Of a stretch of 64,000 bases of DNA, positions 24,501 through 37,027 are shown one piece after another. The notes beneath the pieces are model-generated. The model did no database searches. It saw nothing but the letters and a program-made list of their open reading frames with translations, and was not told where the DNA came from. Source of the DNA: Pseudomonadota bacterium (lineage in GTDB: Bacteria > Pseudomonadota > Gammaproteobacteria > Steroidobacterales > Steroidobacteraceae). The position numbers were made by a program, and so were the translations under genes. The DNA is taken from assembly GCA_021805865.1 (NCBI GenBank), contig JAJZDX010000009.1, forward strand, positions 84,811 through 148,810, in the 5' to 3' direction. Within the stretch, counting starts at the first letter, position 1; every line of letters starts with the position of its first letter.

Positions 24501-26402
24501 CTAAGCGCTGCCGACCGAGCGGATGCGATCGCGCACCTGCAGGGCCCACCAGTGCTCGACCGTTGCGGTGAGACTGGCGGGGTCGAGCCCTGCGGCGGCA
24601 AGGCAGGACTCGCGCGAGCCGTGCTCGATGAAGCGGTCGGGAATGCCGATCTGCAGCAGCGAGGGCGTCAAGCCCTCGGCGCAGAGCACCTCGGCGATGG
24701 CCGAGCCGGCCCCGCCCGCGACGGCGTTCTCCTCCAGCGTGACGAGGGCGCGATGCCGGGTGGCCAGCTCGATCACGAGCGCCTCGTCGAGGGGCTTCAC
24801 GAAGCGCATGTTGACCACCGTGGCGTCCAGCCGCTCGCCGATGCTCAGCGCGCTCTCCAGCATGGGCCCGAAGGCGAGCAGCGCGAGGCCGCTGCGGCCC
24901 TCGCGCCGGATCTGCGCCTTGCCGATGGGCAGCGCCTGGAATTCCTTCTCGAGCGCCACGCCCGGCCCGCTGCCTCGCGGATATCGTACCGCGGTGGGTC
25001 CGTCCACCGTGGTGGCGGTATAGAGCATCTGACGGCACTCGTTTTCGTCGGCCGGCGCCAGGATGACCATATTCGGGATGCAGCGCAGATACGATAGATC
25101 GTAGCTGCCCTGGTGAGTCGCGCCGTCGGAGCCGACCAGTCCCGCCCGGTCGATGGCGAACACGACCGGCAGGTTCTGCAGCGCCACGTCGTGGATCAGC
25201 TGATCGTAGGCGCGCTGCAGGAAGGTCGAGTAGATCGCGATGACCGGCTTCAGCCCATCGGCCGCGAGGCCTGCGGCAAGCGTGACGGCGTGCTGCTCGG
25301 CGATGGCGACATCGAAATAGCGGTCCGGGAAGCGCTTGGAGAACTCGACCAGGTCCGAGCCCTCGCGCATGGCCGGCGTGATGCCGATGATGCGCGGGTC
25401 CTGCTCGGCGATGTCGCACAGCCACTGTCCGAAGATCTTCGAATACGCCGGACCGGAGGGGGCGCCCTTGAAGATGGTACCGCTCGCCGGATCGAAGGGG
25501 CCGGGACCGTGCCACTTGATGGGATCGGCCTCGGCCGGGGCGTATCCCTTGCCCTTGCGGGTCACCACGTGCAGGAATTGCGGGCCGCGGAGCTTGCGCA
25601 CGTTGCGCAATGTGCCGACGAGCGCACGCACGTCGTGGCCGTCCAGGGGCCCGATGTAGTTGAAGCCGAGCTCTTCGAACAGCGTTCCGGGCAGCACCAT
25701 GCCCTTGAGGTGCTCCTCGGAGCGGCGCGCCAGCTCCCACACGGTGGGCATCTGCCGCAGGACCTTCTTGCCGCCCTCGCGCAAATGCGCGTACAGCCGT
25801 CCGGAGAGCGCCGAGGCGAAGTAGTTTGAGAGCGCGCCGACGTTCTCCGAGATCGACATGTCGTTGTCGTTGAGGATCACGAGCAGATCCGTCGGCAGCG
25901 AGCCGGCGTGATTCAGCGCCTCAAACGCCATGCCGGCCGTCATGGCGCCGTCGCCGATGACGGCCACCACGCGGCGTTGTGAGCCTTGACGCGCCGCGGC
26001 GATGGCCATTCCCAGCGCGGCGCTGATGGAGGTGCTGGAGTGGCCGACGCCGAAGGTGTCGTACTCGCTCTCGGCGCGGTTGGGAAACGGCGCGAGGCCG
26101 CCGTGCTGCTTGATGGTGTGCAGCTGCTCGCGCCGGCCCGTGAGCACCTTGTGGGGGTAGGCTTGGTGGCCGACGTCCCAGACCAGCCGGTCATGGGGCG
26201 TGTCGAACACATAGTGAAGGGCGATCGTGAGCTCCACCGTGCCCAGCCCGGCGGCGAAATGCCCGCCCCGCGTGCTGACGGTATGGATGAGGAACTGCCG
26301 CAGCTCCTTCGCCAGGGCCGGCAGCCGCGTCTCCGGGAGCTTGCGCAGGTCGGCCGGGGAGTCGATCTTCTCGAGGAGGGGGTGAATATGCGAGTCGCTC
26401 AT
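24501..26402 (-). CDS. dxs: 1-deoxy-D-xylulose-5-phosphate synthase
   Basis: 633 residues from the ATG at 26402 ([10 protein letters not shown]); the track start at 26423 adds seven non-conserved residues. Dxs is the ThDP enzyme opening the MEP isoprenoid pathway and also feeds thiamine and pyridoxal synthesis. Motifs: [23 protein letters not shown], the ThDP site [18 protein letters not shown] with ILNDNDMSI, and [21 protein letters not shown]. The ispA gene that usually precedes dxs after xseB is absent here. Confidence 0.95.
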   Translation of the reverse strand: MSDSHIHPLLEKIDSPADLRKLPETRLPALAKELRQFLIHTVSTRGGHFAAGLGTVELTIALHYVFDTPHDRLVWDVGHQAYPHKVLTGRREQLHTIKQHGGLAPFPNRAESEYDTFGVGHSSTSISAALGMAIAAARQGSQRRVVAVIGDGAMTAGMAFEALNHAGSLPTDLLVILNDNDMSISENVGALSNYFASALSGRLYAHLREGGKKVLRQMPTVWELARRSEEHLKGMVLPGTLFEELGFNYIGPLDGHDVRALVGTLRNVRKLRGPQFLHVVTRKGKGYAPAEADPIKWHGPGPFDPASGTIFKGAPSGPAYSKIFGQWLCDIAEQDPRIIGITPAMREGSDLVEFSKRFPDRYFDVAIAEQHAVTLAAGLAADGLKPVIAIYSTFLQRAYDQLIHDVALQNLPVVFAIDRAGLVGSDGATHQGSYDLSYLRCIPNMVILAPADENECRQMLYTATTVDGPTAVRYPRGSGPGVALEKEFQALPIGKAQIRREGRSGLALLAFGPMLESALSIGERLDATVVNMRFVKPLDEALVIELATRHRALVTLEENAVAGGAGSAIAEVLCAEGLTPSLLQIGIPDRFIEHGSRESCLAAAGLDPASLTATVEHWWALQVRDRIRSVGSA

Positions 26403-26407
26403 CGGAG

Positions 26408-26421
26408 GCAGTGTACACTGC
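26408..26421. promoter_or_regulatory. Perfect palindrome at the dxs translation start
   Basis: GCAGTGTACACTGC is a 14-bp perfect palindrome 6 bp upstream of the dxs ATG, where the ribosome-binding site would lie. It could be an operator or a translation-blocking hairpin. Confidence 0.45.
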
Positions 26422-26432
26422 AAGTAGAGTTA

Positions 26433-26469
26433 TGATCCTTTCTGTTGTGTATCGGCAACAAAAGGATCA
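26433..26469. promoter_or_regulatory. Stem-loop between xseB and dxs
   Basis: TGATCCTTT...AAAGGATCA encloses an inner TGTTG...CAACA, giving a nearly continuous 14-bp stem around an 8-base loop. There is no T-run, so it is more likely an RNA-processing or leader structure of the xseB-dxs transcript than a terminator. Confidence 0.5.
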
Positions 26470-26475
26470 GGTCTG

Positions 26476-26754
26476 TTACCTGGGAATAGGGGAGGAAGGC
26501 TCGGGTCCTTCCGGTACGGCGAATGGCTCGGTTTCCTGACGCCCATTGCGTTTCAGCAGGATTTCCACCCGCTGCTGCGCCGCTTTGAGCGAATTCTGGC
26601 AGAGCCGCGTGAGCTCGACGCCCCGCTCGAAAGTGCTCAGGGCCTCCTCGAGGGGCAGATCGCCACGCTCGAGCCGCTCGACCAGGGACTCGAGCTCTGC
26701 GAGCGCTTGTTCGAATTCGGGGGGCTGTGGGTCTTGCGCCAAGATATTTCTCAC
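26476..26754 (-). CDS. xseB: Exodeoxyribonuclease VII small subunit
   Basis: 92 residues with a GTG start. XseB partners with XseA in degrading single-stranded DNA. The short helical family pattern FEQALAELESLVERLERGDLPLEEALSTFERGVELTRLCQ is clear. An unstructured tail follows (EGPEPSSPIPR). It is the first gene of the xseB-dxs-folE2 minus-strand run, divergent from rubrerythrin. Confidence 0.93.
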   Translation of the reverse strand: MRNILAQDPQPPEFEQALAELESLVERLERGDLPLEEALSTFERGVELTRLCQNSLKAAQQRVEILLKRNGRQETEPFAVPEGPEPSSPIPR

Positions 26755-26882
26755 CGCCTGTGGCCGGGACTTGTGGGACTCGACTCGCGCCGCGGGTCCA
26801 TCCCTATACTGGCGCGCGAAGCGCCGGCAAAGAGCTTAAGTCTGAGGCCTCGTACGAGAGCGCGCAATACGCTCAATTGCCG

Positions 26883-26938
26883 TTGACGGGTCGCGAGCAT
26901 GCGCTTAAAGTCTTGTACTCGGTTAGAACCAGTCTAAA
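26883..26938 (+). promoter_or_regulatory. Promoter and iron/peroxide-type operator of the rubrerythrin gene
   Basis: A -35-like TTGACG (26883-26888) is followed, after 17 bp, by TAAAGT (26906-26911). Downstream at 26922-26938 is the imperfect palindrome GTTAGAACCAGTCTAAA, close to the ICE-box consensus TTTAGAA-N3-TTCTAAA of Irr (Fur family). Its position over the transcription start region fits repression. The regulator's identity is inference. Confidence 0.45.
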
Positions 26939-26950
26939 TCGGAGAGCGGC

Positions 26951-27364
26951 ATGAATCTCAAAGGCAGCAAGACCGAGCAGAACCTGAAGGACGCGTTCGC
27001 GGGTGAGTCCCAGGCCAATCGCCGGTATCTGTATTTCGCATCCAAGGCGGACGTAGAAGGCTTCAACGATGTGTCGGCGGTGTTTCGCTCCACGGCGGAA
27101 GGCGAGACGGGCCACGCGCATGGCCACCTCGAGTACCTCGAAGCCGTGGGCGATCCGGCTACGGGCCTGCCGATCGGCGACACCAAGCTCAATCTGAAGG
27201 CGGCGATCGCCGGTGAGACCCACGAGTACACCGACATGTACCCCGGCATGGCCAAGATGGCGCGCGAGGAGGGGTTTGCCGAGATTGCCGATTGGTTCGA
27301 GACGCTCGCCAAGGCCGAGCGCTCTCACGCCAATCGCTTCCAGAAAGCCCTCGACGCGATTTGA
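26951..27364 (+). CDS. Rubrerythrin-like diiron protein without rubredoxin domain
   Basis: 137 residues, a ferritin-like four-helix bundle. Diiron ligands are visible in FAGESQANRRYL, AEGETGHAHGHLEYL, AIAGETHEYTDMYP and AKAERSHANRF. The usual C-terminal rubredoxin Fe(Cys)4 domain is missing, so electrons must come from a partner, perhaps the Fe-S protein downstream. The probable role is peroxide reduction. A GGAGAG ribosome-binding sequence precedes the ATG. Confidence 0.93.
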   Translation: MNLKGSKTEQNLKDAFAGESQANRRYLYFASKADVEGFNDVSAVFRSTAEGETGHAHGHLEYLEAVGDPATGLPIGDTKLNLKAAIAGETHEYTDMYPGMAKMAREEGFAEIADWFETLAKAERSHANRFQKALDAI

Positions 27365-27401
27365 GCGCATGGCTCCTGCGGCGCGCATTGCCGCATTGCG
27401 A

Positions 27402-27429
27402 ACGGGGTTCGCGTCCGCGCGAACCCCGT
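27402..27429. other. Perfect 12-bp stem-loop between rubrerythrin and the Fe-S gene
   Basis: ACGGGGTTCGCG-TCCG-CGCGAACCCCGT is a perfect hairpin 38 bp after the rubrerythrin stop, without a T-run. It could be an mRNA 3' stabiliser or partial terminator. The rest of the 287-bp gap (27365-27651) holds GC-rich sequence and a CCCCCC/GGGGGG hairpin near 27584-27600, but no gene. Confidence 0.6.
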
Positions 27430-27651
27430 GACCTGCGTGACGGCGCATGTGAAGATCGGCGGTCCCGCAGGTATGGAGGCCCAGGGGAGTTCTCCGAGAC
27501 CCGCCTGAGCGGCACGGAGGGTCCCAGTGAGAGGCCGAGTGATCCCGCGGCGGCTGCGTGACAGCGCATGAGCCGGCGGGCGGCCCCCCCTTGAGGGGGT
27601 GGGAGCGGCTGGTCCCAAGGCCGCCTGGCACCTTCGGAATGTGACCTCGCC

Positions 27652-29031
27652 ATGAGCACCCCTTCAGACTCGAGCGGCCCCGGCTCCTTCGCCCGTGAGG
27701 GCAGTCTCGAGGCGCCCACGCGCCATCCCATCGATTGGCGTGCAGCGGCCTTCTACGACGAGGCGGCGCTCGAGCAGGAGCTCACGCGCGTGTTCGACAT
27801 CTGCCAGGGCTGCCGGCGCTGCTTCAGCCTCTGCAACGCCTTCCCGACGTTGTTCGACGCGATTGACGCCACGGAGACCGGCGAGCTCGAGGCGGTGCAG
27901 AAGAAGGTCTTCTGGCAGGTCGTCGACCACTGCTACCTCTGCGACATGTGCTTCATGACGAAGTGCCCCTACGTTCCCCCTCACCCGTGGAGCGTGGATT
28001 TCCCGCACCTGATGCTGCGCGCCAAGGCGGTGCGGGCCCGAAAGGAGGGCATCAGCTTGCGCAACCGCGCTCTCGCTGCCACGGACATGGTCGGCAGCAT
28101 CGCGGGCATACCTGTGGTCGCGCAGATCGTCAACGCAGTCAACCGCTCCGCTCCGGGCCGCGCGGTGCTGGAAAAAGCGCTGGGCGTGGACGCCACGGCC
28201 CCTTTGCCGAAATACCATTCGCGCACGGCGCGCAGGCGCTTGCGCCGGCTGGGAACCGTCGAGACCCCGCGGGCTGGCGCGGGCGTGACCGCGACGCCGG
28301 AGACGACAGGCCGGGTCGCGCTGTTCACCACCTGCTACGGCAATCGCAACGAGCCGGATCTCGCTGAGGATCTGGCGGCCGTGCTCGAGCACAACGGCAT
28401 CCCGCTCGTCCTGCTCCGGCAGGAGCGCTGCTGCGGCATGCCCCGGCTCGAGCTCGGCGACCTGGAGGGAGTGGGCCGGCTGAAGGAGCACAATATTCCG
28501 CAACTGATCGGCGCGATCGATGCCGGCTACGATATCGTGGCGCCGATCCCGTCCTGCGTGCTGATGTTCAAGCAGGAGCTGCCGCTGCTGTTTGCCGATG
28601 AGCCCGATGTGCGGCGCGTCGCCCGGGGGATCTTCGACCCGTTCGAGTACCTGATGCTGCGCCATCGCGCAGGGCTGCTGCGCACCGACTTCAAGACATC
28701 GCTCGGCAAGGTGAGCTACCACGTGCCCTGTCATCTGCGGGTTCAGAACATCGGCCTGAAGACGCGCGAGGTGCTGCGGCTGATCCCCGACACCACGGTC
28801 GAGGCCATCGAGCGCTGCTCGGGGCACGATGGCACCTATGGCGTGAAGAGGGAATTTCGCGACGCCTCGGTGAAGATCGGCCGCCCGGTGGTCGAGCGCA
28901 TCGGAAGCGGTGGCGCCGATCACTACAGCAGCGATTGCCCGATGGCCGGACACCAGATCGAAAGCGGCCTCCCGGCCGGCCGCGAGCCCGAGCATCCTCT
29001 GCGGCTGCTGCGGCTCGCCTACGGGCTGTGA
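27652..29031 (+). CDS. GlpC/heterodisulfide-reductase-like Fe-S oxidoreductase
   Basis: 459 residues. Two ferredoxin-type 4Fe-4S motifs are visible (CQGCRRCFSLCNAFP and CYLCDMCFMTKCPYVPP). Two CCG-type cysteine-rich domains follow, with TTCYGNRNEP, QERCCGMPRLELGD and YHVPCHLRVQN. This is the GlpC/HdrD-like subunit architecture for electron transfer to a partner. It is followed 33 bp later by a DUF3501 gene. The rubrerythrin-FeS-DUF3501 trio recurs in proteobacteria and is probably a peroxide/oxidative-stress electron chain. Confidence 0.85.
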   Translation: MSTPSDSSGPGSFAREGSLEAPTRHPIDWRAAAFYDEAALEQELTRVFDICQGCRRCFSLCNAFPTLFDAIDATETGELEAVQKKVFWQVVDHCYLCDMCFMTKCPYVPPHPWSVDFPHLMLRAKAVRARKEGISLRNRALAATDMVGSIAGIPVVAQIVNAVNRSAPGRAVLEKALGVDATAPLPKYHSRTARRRLRRLGTVETPRAGAGVTATPETTGRVALFTTCYGNRNEPDLAEDLAAVLEHNGIPLVLLRQERCCGMPRLELGDLEGVGRLKEHNIPQLIGAIDAGYDIVAPIPSCVLMFKQELPLLFADEPDVRRVARGIFDPFEYLMLRHRAGLLRTDFKTSLGKVSYHVPCHLRVQNIGLKTREVLRLIPDTTVEAIERCSGHDGTYGVKREFRDASVKIGRPVVERIGSGGADHYSSDCPMAGHQIESGLPAGREPEHPLRLLRLAYGL

Positions 29032-29064
29032 GCGCCGCCGGATTGGGATGGTAAGGAGAGCGCC

Positions 29065-31630
<2,566 letters not shown>

Positions 31631-31807
31631 CCTGAACGATTCACGAAACGCTGCATCTCGGCGCCGGAACGCGACCGCGGAGTCGATTTTTCGGGGCGCT
31701 CGAAAACACGGATGTTTTTGCGCGAGTCCCCGGGGAGGGGTTTGCGACGTCCCGGGTAAATCGACTCAAGGGAACGGTCCGGTCCGGCAGCAGACGAAGG
31801 GTTCTTA

Positions 31808-34066
31808 ATGCAAGATCAGGAACTGAATTTCGAGGGCGTCGAGCGCCAGCCGCTGCGCACCTTCACCGAGAAGGCCTACCTCGATTACTCGATGTACGTC
31901 ATCCTCGATCGCGCGCTGCCCTCGATCGGCGACGGGCTGAAGCCCGTGCAGCGGCGCATCATCTATGCGATGAGCGAGCTCGGCCTCTCGGCCGCCTCCA
32001 AGCACAAGAAGTCCGCGCGCACCGTGGGCGATGTCATCGGCAAGTTCCATCCGCACGGCGACTCGGCCTGTTACGAGGCGATGGTGCTGATGGCGCAGCC
32101 GTTCGCATACCGCTACCCCATCGTCGATGGTCAGGGCAACTGGGGCTCGCAGGACGATCCGAAGTCCTTTGCCGCCATGCGCTACACCGAGGCGAAGCTC
32201 ACCCCCTATGCGGAAGTGCTGCTCGGGGAGCTGGCGCACGGCACGGCCGACTGGACGGCAAACTTCGACGGCACGCTCGAGGAGCCGGTGATCCTGCCCG
32301 CGCGGCTGCCTAACCTGCTGCTCAACGGTACTTCCGGCATCGCCGTCGGGATGGCCACCGACATCCCGCCGCACAATCTGCGGGAAGTGGCGAGCGCCTG
32401 CATCCAGCTGCTGGAGGACCCGCAATCGGGCACGGCGGCGCTGATGAGGCACGTCAAGGGGCCGGATCTGCCCACCGGCGCCGAGATCATCTCGCCGCGC
32501 TCGGAGCTCAAGGAAATCTACGAGACGGGCGTCGGATCCTTCAAGGCGCGCGCGACCTACGAGGTCGAGGACGGCAGCCTGGTCATCACCGCTTTCCCGT
32601 ACCAGGTCTCGCCGACCAAGGTCCAGGAGCAGATCGCCGAGCAGATGCGCGCCAAGAAGCTGCCGATGATCGAGGACGTGCGCGACGAGTCCGATCACGA
32701 GCACCCGGTGCGCCTGGTGCTCGTGCCGCGCTCGAGCCGAGTGGATCTCAAGGAGGTGATGAATCACTTGTTCGCCACCACCGATCTCGAGCGCAACTAC
32801 CGGGTCAATCTCAACATCATCGGCCTCGACGGCCGGCCGCGGGTGCTCGGACTGAAGAGCATCCTCGGGGACTGGCTGCAGTTCCGCGTGCACACCGTCA
32901 GGCGCCGCCTGCAGCACCGTCTGCAGAAGGTGAGCCGGCGGCTGCACATTCTCGAGGGGCTGCTCATCGTCTATCTCAACCTCGATGAGGTGATCCGCAT
33001 CATCCGGCGCGAGGACGAGCCGAAGCCGGCGCTCATGAAGCGCTTCAAGCTCTCGGAGGAGCAGGTCGAGGAGATCCTCAACACCCGGCTGCGCCACCTG
33101 GCGCGGCTCGAGGAGATGAAGATCCGCGAGGAGCAGAAAGCGCTCGATGCCGAGCGGCGGGGCCTCGAGGCGGTGCTTGCGAGCGAGGCGAAGCTCAAGG
33201 GGCTGGTGGCGAGCGAAATTCGCGCCGACGCGGACAAGTACGGCGATGCCCGCCGCACCCGCATCATCGAGCGGGAAGCGGCCCAGGCCATCGATGAGAC
33301 GACGCTCATCCCCAACGAGCCGGTGACCGTCGTGCTCTCGACCGGAGGCTGGGTGCGCGCGGCCAAGGGGCACGAGATCGATCCGCGTACGCTCTCTTAC
33401 AAAGCCGGTGATGCCTTCTGGGCGATGGCGCACGGGCGGAGTCTGCAGCCGGCGGTGTTCCTCGACAGCACCGGGCGCACCTACGCGCTGCCGGCGCATT
33501 CGCTGTCCTCGGCGCGAGGGCAGGGCGAGCCGCTTTCCGGCCGGCTGAATCCTCCGGACGGCGCCAGATTCGCCGGGGTCATGATGGGGGAGCCCGAGGA
33601 CCTGTGGCTGCTCGCGAGCGATGCGGGCTACGGCTTCACGGTACGCCTGAAGGAGTTGATCACGGACCGGCGCGCGGGCAAGACGGTGCTCAACGTGCCG
33701 GAGAATTCTCTGGCGTTGCCGCCGGCGCAGGTGACATCGCCCGATGCCCTGGTGGTGGTGGTGAGCAGCGAGGGCAAGCTCCTTGCCTTCCCGGTGGCAG
33801 AGGTGCCGGAGATGCCTCGCGGCAAGGGCAACAAGCTATACGACATTCCGGGCGGCAAGGCCGCCGCGCGCGCGGAGCTGCTCGCGGGTGTCGCCGTGGT
33901 TGCGCCGAAGGGGAGCCTGGTGCTGTGGTCGGGCGAGAAGCAGAAGATCCTCGAGTGGAGCGAGCTCAAGCCCTACCTCGGTGAGCGCGCCCGGCGCGGC
34001 GCGGTGCTGCCGCGAGGCTGGCCGCGCAGCATCGATCGGCTCGAGGCGCAGCGGCCCGGCTCTTGA
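31808..34066 (+). CDS. parC: DNA topoisomerase IV subunit A
   Basis: 752 residues. ParC carries out DNA cleavage and religation. The N-terminus has [28 protein letters not shown]. The active-site tyrosine is in [11 protein letters not shown], preceded by the QRS-equivalent [14 protein letters not shown]. Its C-terminal beta-pinwheel is shorter than in GyrA and lacks a GyrA box, which supports ParC. It pairs with the adjacent parE. Confidence 0.95.
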   Translation: MQDQELNFEGVERQPLRTFTEKAYLDYSMYVILDRALPSIGDGLKPVQRRIIYAMSELGLSAASKHKKSARTVGDVIGKFHPHGDSACYEAMVLMAQPFAYRYPIVDGQGNWGSQDDPKSFAAMRYTEAKLTPYAEVLLGELAHGTADWTANFDGTLEEPVILPARLPNLLLNGTSGIAVGMATDIPPHNLREVASACIQLLEDPQSGTAALMRHVKGPDLPTGAEIISPRSELKEIYETGVGSFKARATYEVEDGSLVITAFPYQVSPTKVQEQIAEQMRAKKLPMIEDVRDESDHEHPVRLVLVPRSSRVDLKEVMNHLFATTDLERNYRVNLNIIGLDGRPRVLGLKSILGDWLQFRVHTVRRRLQHRLQKVSRRLHILEGLLIVYLNLDEVIRIIRREDEPKPALMKRFKLSEEQVEEILNTRLRHLARLEEMKIREEQKALDAERRGLEAVLASEAKLKGLVASEIRADADKYGDARRTRIIEREAAQAIDETTLIPNEPVTVVLSTGGWVRAAKGHEIDPRTLSYKAGDAFWAMAHGRSLQPAVFLDSTGRTYALPAHSLSSARGQGEPLSGRLNPPDGARFAGVMMGEPEDLWLLASDAGYGFTVRLKELITDRRAGKTVLNVPENSLALPPAQVTSPDALVVVVSSEGKLLAFPVAEVPEMPRGKGNKLYDIPGGKAAARAELLAGVAVVAPKGSLVLWSGEKQKILEWSELKPYLGERARRGAVLPRGWPRSIDRLEAQRPGS

Positions 34067-34072
34067 GCGCGC

Positions 34073-35845
34073 TTACCGCGAGCGCGGCTCCCCGAGGCTG
34101 CGCACTTGCGCCGTTTCGCTCAAGGAGCGCAGCCGGGCGGAGCCTTCGTCGGCTTTCAGCACGACTTCCTCCGGGGCGTTGACGAAATAGCCCTGGATGT
34201 ACTCGATGCCGAGCTGCCACAGCACCGCCATGGTGTTTGCGTCCTCGACCCGCTCGGCGATGGTGCGGATGCCGCGCCCGGCGGCCCCCTCGGCCAGCGC
34301 CCGCACGCGCTGCTGAATCTCCTTGTCGCGCGAGAGCGCCTGCACGAGCGAGCCGTCGATTTTCACGAAGTCGAGCGGCATCGACTCGAGCAGAAGCGGC
34401 GAGTCGGCACCCGAGCCGAAGCTCTCGAGCGCGAAGCGGAATCCCCACTGGCGCAGCTTCTCCGCCAGGGCCCTCGCCTGCGGCTGGGCGGCGCCGACCG
34501 CCTCGGTCACCTGGAAGCATACGCGTTGGGGGTCGGCGCGCGTCGAGCGCACGTGCCCGTCGAGCCAGGCGAGGAATGAGGCGTCCTGCACCGTTTCCTT
34601 CGAGAGCCGCACGAACAGGCAGGCGGGCCGGTGCTGCGCGGCAAAGGACAGCGAGGCGGCGACCACCCAGCGGTCGATGTTCTTCAGCAGACCGTTGCGC
34701 TCGGCCGCGGGCAGAAACTCCCCCGGGAGCACCTCCTTGCCCTGGTTGTCGAGCATGCGCAGCAGCACGTCGAACATCCGCGGGTCGCCGCCGCCCAGGC
34801 TCGCCACGGGTTGTTTCACCAGCCGGAAGCGGTTCTCGAGCAGGGCGCTCTTGATCCGCTTGATCCAGATCTCCTCGTGCGCGCCGCCGGCGCCGCCACC
34901 TGCGTCCCACGCGGCGAGCGCCTGGTTGCCGCCGCGCTGCATCGCTCTGGCACAAACCTCGGCCGCCGCGGCGATACCCGAGTCGATGTTCGTCGACCCG
35001 GGTGGCAGGATGGCGAGGCCGATCGTACACATGGCCGTGACAGTCTTGTCTCGCACGCGCAGCGAGCGCCTGGCGGCTTGCGCCACCAGCAGCTGCGCCC
35101 AGGCCGTAAGGTCGCGCTCGTTGCCGCGCTGCAGTAATAAGAGAAATCGCACGCCGCCGAAGCGGCCGGCAATCTCGCTCGGGTGAAGCGTCTCCTTCAG
35201 CAGGGTGGCGAAGTGGGCGAGCACCTCTTCGCTTGCCGTGGCGCCGACCTCACGCTCGATCGCCGCGAAGCCGTCGAGCCTCACGAGGGCGAGGCATCGC
35301 ACCCCGCCCTGCAGGGCAACCGCGAGACGGCTGCGCAGCGTTTCCAGCAGCTCCCGCCGGTGCAGCAGGCCCGTGGTGCGGTCGATGCACGCGGCCTGCT
35401 CGAGCTTCTCGATGCGCCTGTGCTCATCGGGCGGCTCGTGCCGGGCGGCCGGTACCGTAAGCTGTATGCACAGTCCGTACGGCGCGTATTCGGCGAGCCC
35501 GAGCACGACCTCGGTGCTCACCGCGGGCCGATCCGTACGCAGCACACCCGCCTTGAGCGCATGGCCGCTCCAGCGGCCCTGAAGGCAGGCGGACAGCGCT
35601 CCTTTCAGGGCCGGCCGGCAGGTCTCCTCGAACAAATCCATGACGGGCTGGCCGATCAGCTCGCTGCCGGCACCGAAGAGGCGGACCCATGTGGAGTTGG
35701 CATCGACCACGATGCCCTCCTGGACCTGGATGATCGCATCGGCCGGGCGGCTCGAAGCGTCAGGCACTTCATGCGGCTCGGTGGAAGGTGCAGGCTCGGA
35801 CAAGCTGGCTCCTGAAGGTCTCTCATCCTTGACGATCGGTCCCAT
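34073..35845 (-). CDS. PAS-GGDEF-EAL protein with degenerate catalytic motifs (FimX-like)
   Basis: 590 residues: PAS domain (about 36-140), GGDEF-like domain (about 155-310), EAL-like domain (about 330-580). The GGDEF signature reads RFGGVRF and the EAL signature DVLLRM. Other EAL landmarks are only partly kept (FVKIDGSLVQ). It should therefore be neither an active cyclase nor phosphodiesterase. It may be a c-di-GMP receptor like FimX or LapD, although it has no transmembrane segment. It converges on parC with a 6-bp gap. Confidence 0.85.
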   Translation of the reverse strand: MGPIVKDERPSGASLSEPAPSTEPHEVPDASSRPADAIIQVQEGIVVDANSTWVRLFGAGSELIGQPVMDLFEETCRPALKGALSACLQGRWSGHALKAGVLRTDRPAVSTEVVLGLAEYAPYGLCIQLTVPAARHEPPDEHRRIEKLEQAACIDRTTGLLHRRELLETLRSRLAVALQGGVRCLALVRLDGFAAIEREVGATASEEVLAHFATLLKETLHPSEIAGRFGGVRFLLLLQRGNERDLTAWAQLLVAQAARRSLRVRDKTVTAMCTIGLAILPPGSTNIDSGIAAAAEVCARAMQRGGNQALAAWDAGGGAGGAHEEIWIKRIKSALLENRFRLVKQPVASLGGGDPRMFDVLLRMLDNQGKEVLPGEFLPAAERNGLLKNIDRWVVAASLSFAAQHRPACLFVRLSKETVQDASFLAWLDGHVRSTRADPQRVCFQVTEAVGAAQPQARALAEKLRQWGFRFALESFGSGADSPLLLESMPLDFVKIDGSLVQALSRDKEIQQRVRALAEGAAGRGIRTIAERVEDANTMAVLWQLGIEYIQGYFVNAPEEVVLKADEGSARLRSLSETAQVRSLGEPRSR

Positions 35846-35947
35846 TCTAGCGGGCCGCGGGGAGCCGGTCGGCCCGGACTCTCATTTATGTGCAATTCCG
35901 CACACCGGTTTGGCGAGGGAACGGGCTGGGGGATGGCGCGGCGCGCC

Positions 35948-36970
35948 TCATAATTGCGGCGAAAGCGCGACCTTCGCCGCCGCCCCGGGCGTTTCGCGCA
36001 CCAGACGCGGGACGAGGTAGCCGGGCAACCGCGCGGCGAGCGCGCCGGCAAGCGTGCGGGCGCGCTCATCCGGCACCGCGAAATGCGCCGCCCCGCGCAC
36101 CGCGTCGAGCGTGTGCAGGTAGTAGGGAAGCACTCCAGCCCGGAACAACTGCTGCGACAGCTCCTCGAGCACATCGGCGTCGTCATTGACCCCGGCGAGC
36201 AGCACCGACTGATTGAGCAGAGTGATTCCCGTGGCGCGCAGGGCCGCGCACGCCTCTGCCACCGCTTCGTCCATCTCACGCGGATGGTTGATGTGCAGCA
36301 CGAAGACGATCGGAAGCGATGCCGAGCGCAGCCACTGCAGCAGTCCCTCATCGACCCGCGAGGGCAGCACCACGGGCTGACGTGTGTGCACGCGGAGGCG
36401 GCGCACGTGGGAGATCGCCGCCAGCGAGCGGCTGAGGCTCGCAAGGCGGGCATTGCTCAGCGACAGCGGATCCCCGCCGCTCAGGATGATCTCCTCGAGC
36501 GAGGCGTCCCGCGCGATCTGCGCGAGCGCCTCGCTCCAGCGCGGGCCATCACCGATCTGCTCCGTGTACGGGAACTCCCGCCTGAAGCAGTACCGGCAGT
36601 GCACGGCACACGTGGAAGTGGTGATGAGCAGCGCTCGGCCCCGGTATTTCTGCAGGAGACCCGGGGTGCGCACAGCCCCATGCTCGCCGAGCGGGTCGGC
36701 GCCGAATCCGGGATGCTCGGCCAGCTCTTCGGCCACGGGCAGGATCTGGCGCAGCAGCGGGTCGTCGGGATCGCCCCGGCGGATGCGGGCCAGGAAGCTG
36801 CGCGGCACGCGCAGCGGAAAGAGGCGGGCCGCCGAGGCTGCCGCGGCGAGGCGCTCGGGCGGCAGGTCGAGCGCCTGCGCGAGCTCCTCGGGTCGGGTGA
36901 GGGCCTCGGCGAGCTCCTGCTGCCAGGCGGAGGCGGAATGCTGGCGGGGCTTACCCGATGCCGTTATCAT
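35948..36970 (-). CDS. epmB: EF-P (R)-beta-lysylation radical-SAM lysine 2,3-aminomutase
   Basis: 340 residues from the ATG at 36970; the longer track ORF runs into antisense efp. EpmB makes (R)-beta-lysine for EF-P modification. The radical-SAM CxxxCxxC is visible as [11 protein letters not shown]. The KamA-family [14 protein letters not shown] and HTRQPVVLP segments are present. It is divergent from efp across 57 bp, and epmA lies 1.1 kb away. Confidence 0.94.
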   Translation of the reverse strand: MITASGKPRQHSASAWQQELAEALTRPEELAQALDLPPERLAAAASAARLFPLRVPRSFLARIRRGDPDDPLLRQILPVAEELAEHPGFGADPLGEHGAVRTPGLLQKYRGRALLITTSTCAVHCRYCFRREFPYTEQIGDGPRWSEALAQIARDASLEEIILSGGDPLSLSNARLASLSRSLAAISHVRRLRVHTRQPVVLPSRVDEGLLQWLRSASLPIVFVLHINHPREMDEAVAEACAALRATGITLLNQSVLLAGVNDDADVLEELSQQLFRAGVLPYYLHTLDAVRGAAHFAVPDERARTLAGALAARLPGYLVPRLVRETPGAAAKVALSPQL

Positions 36971-37027
36971 ACGCGGCCCTTTGATCGGAGCGGGCGCGCA
37001 TTCTGCCGCTCCGCGTGTGAGAAAGAA

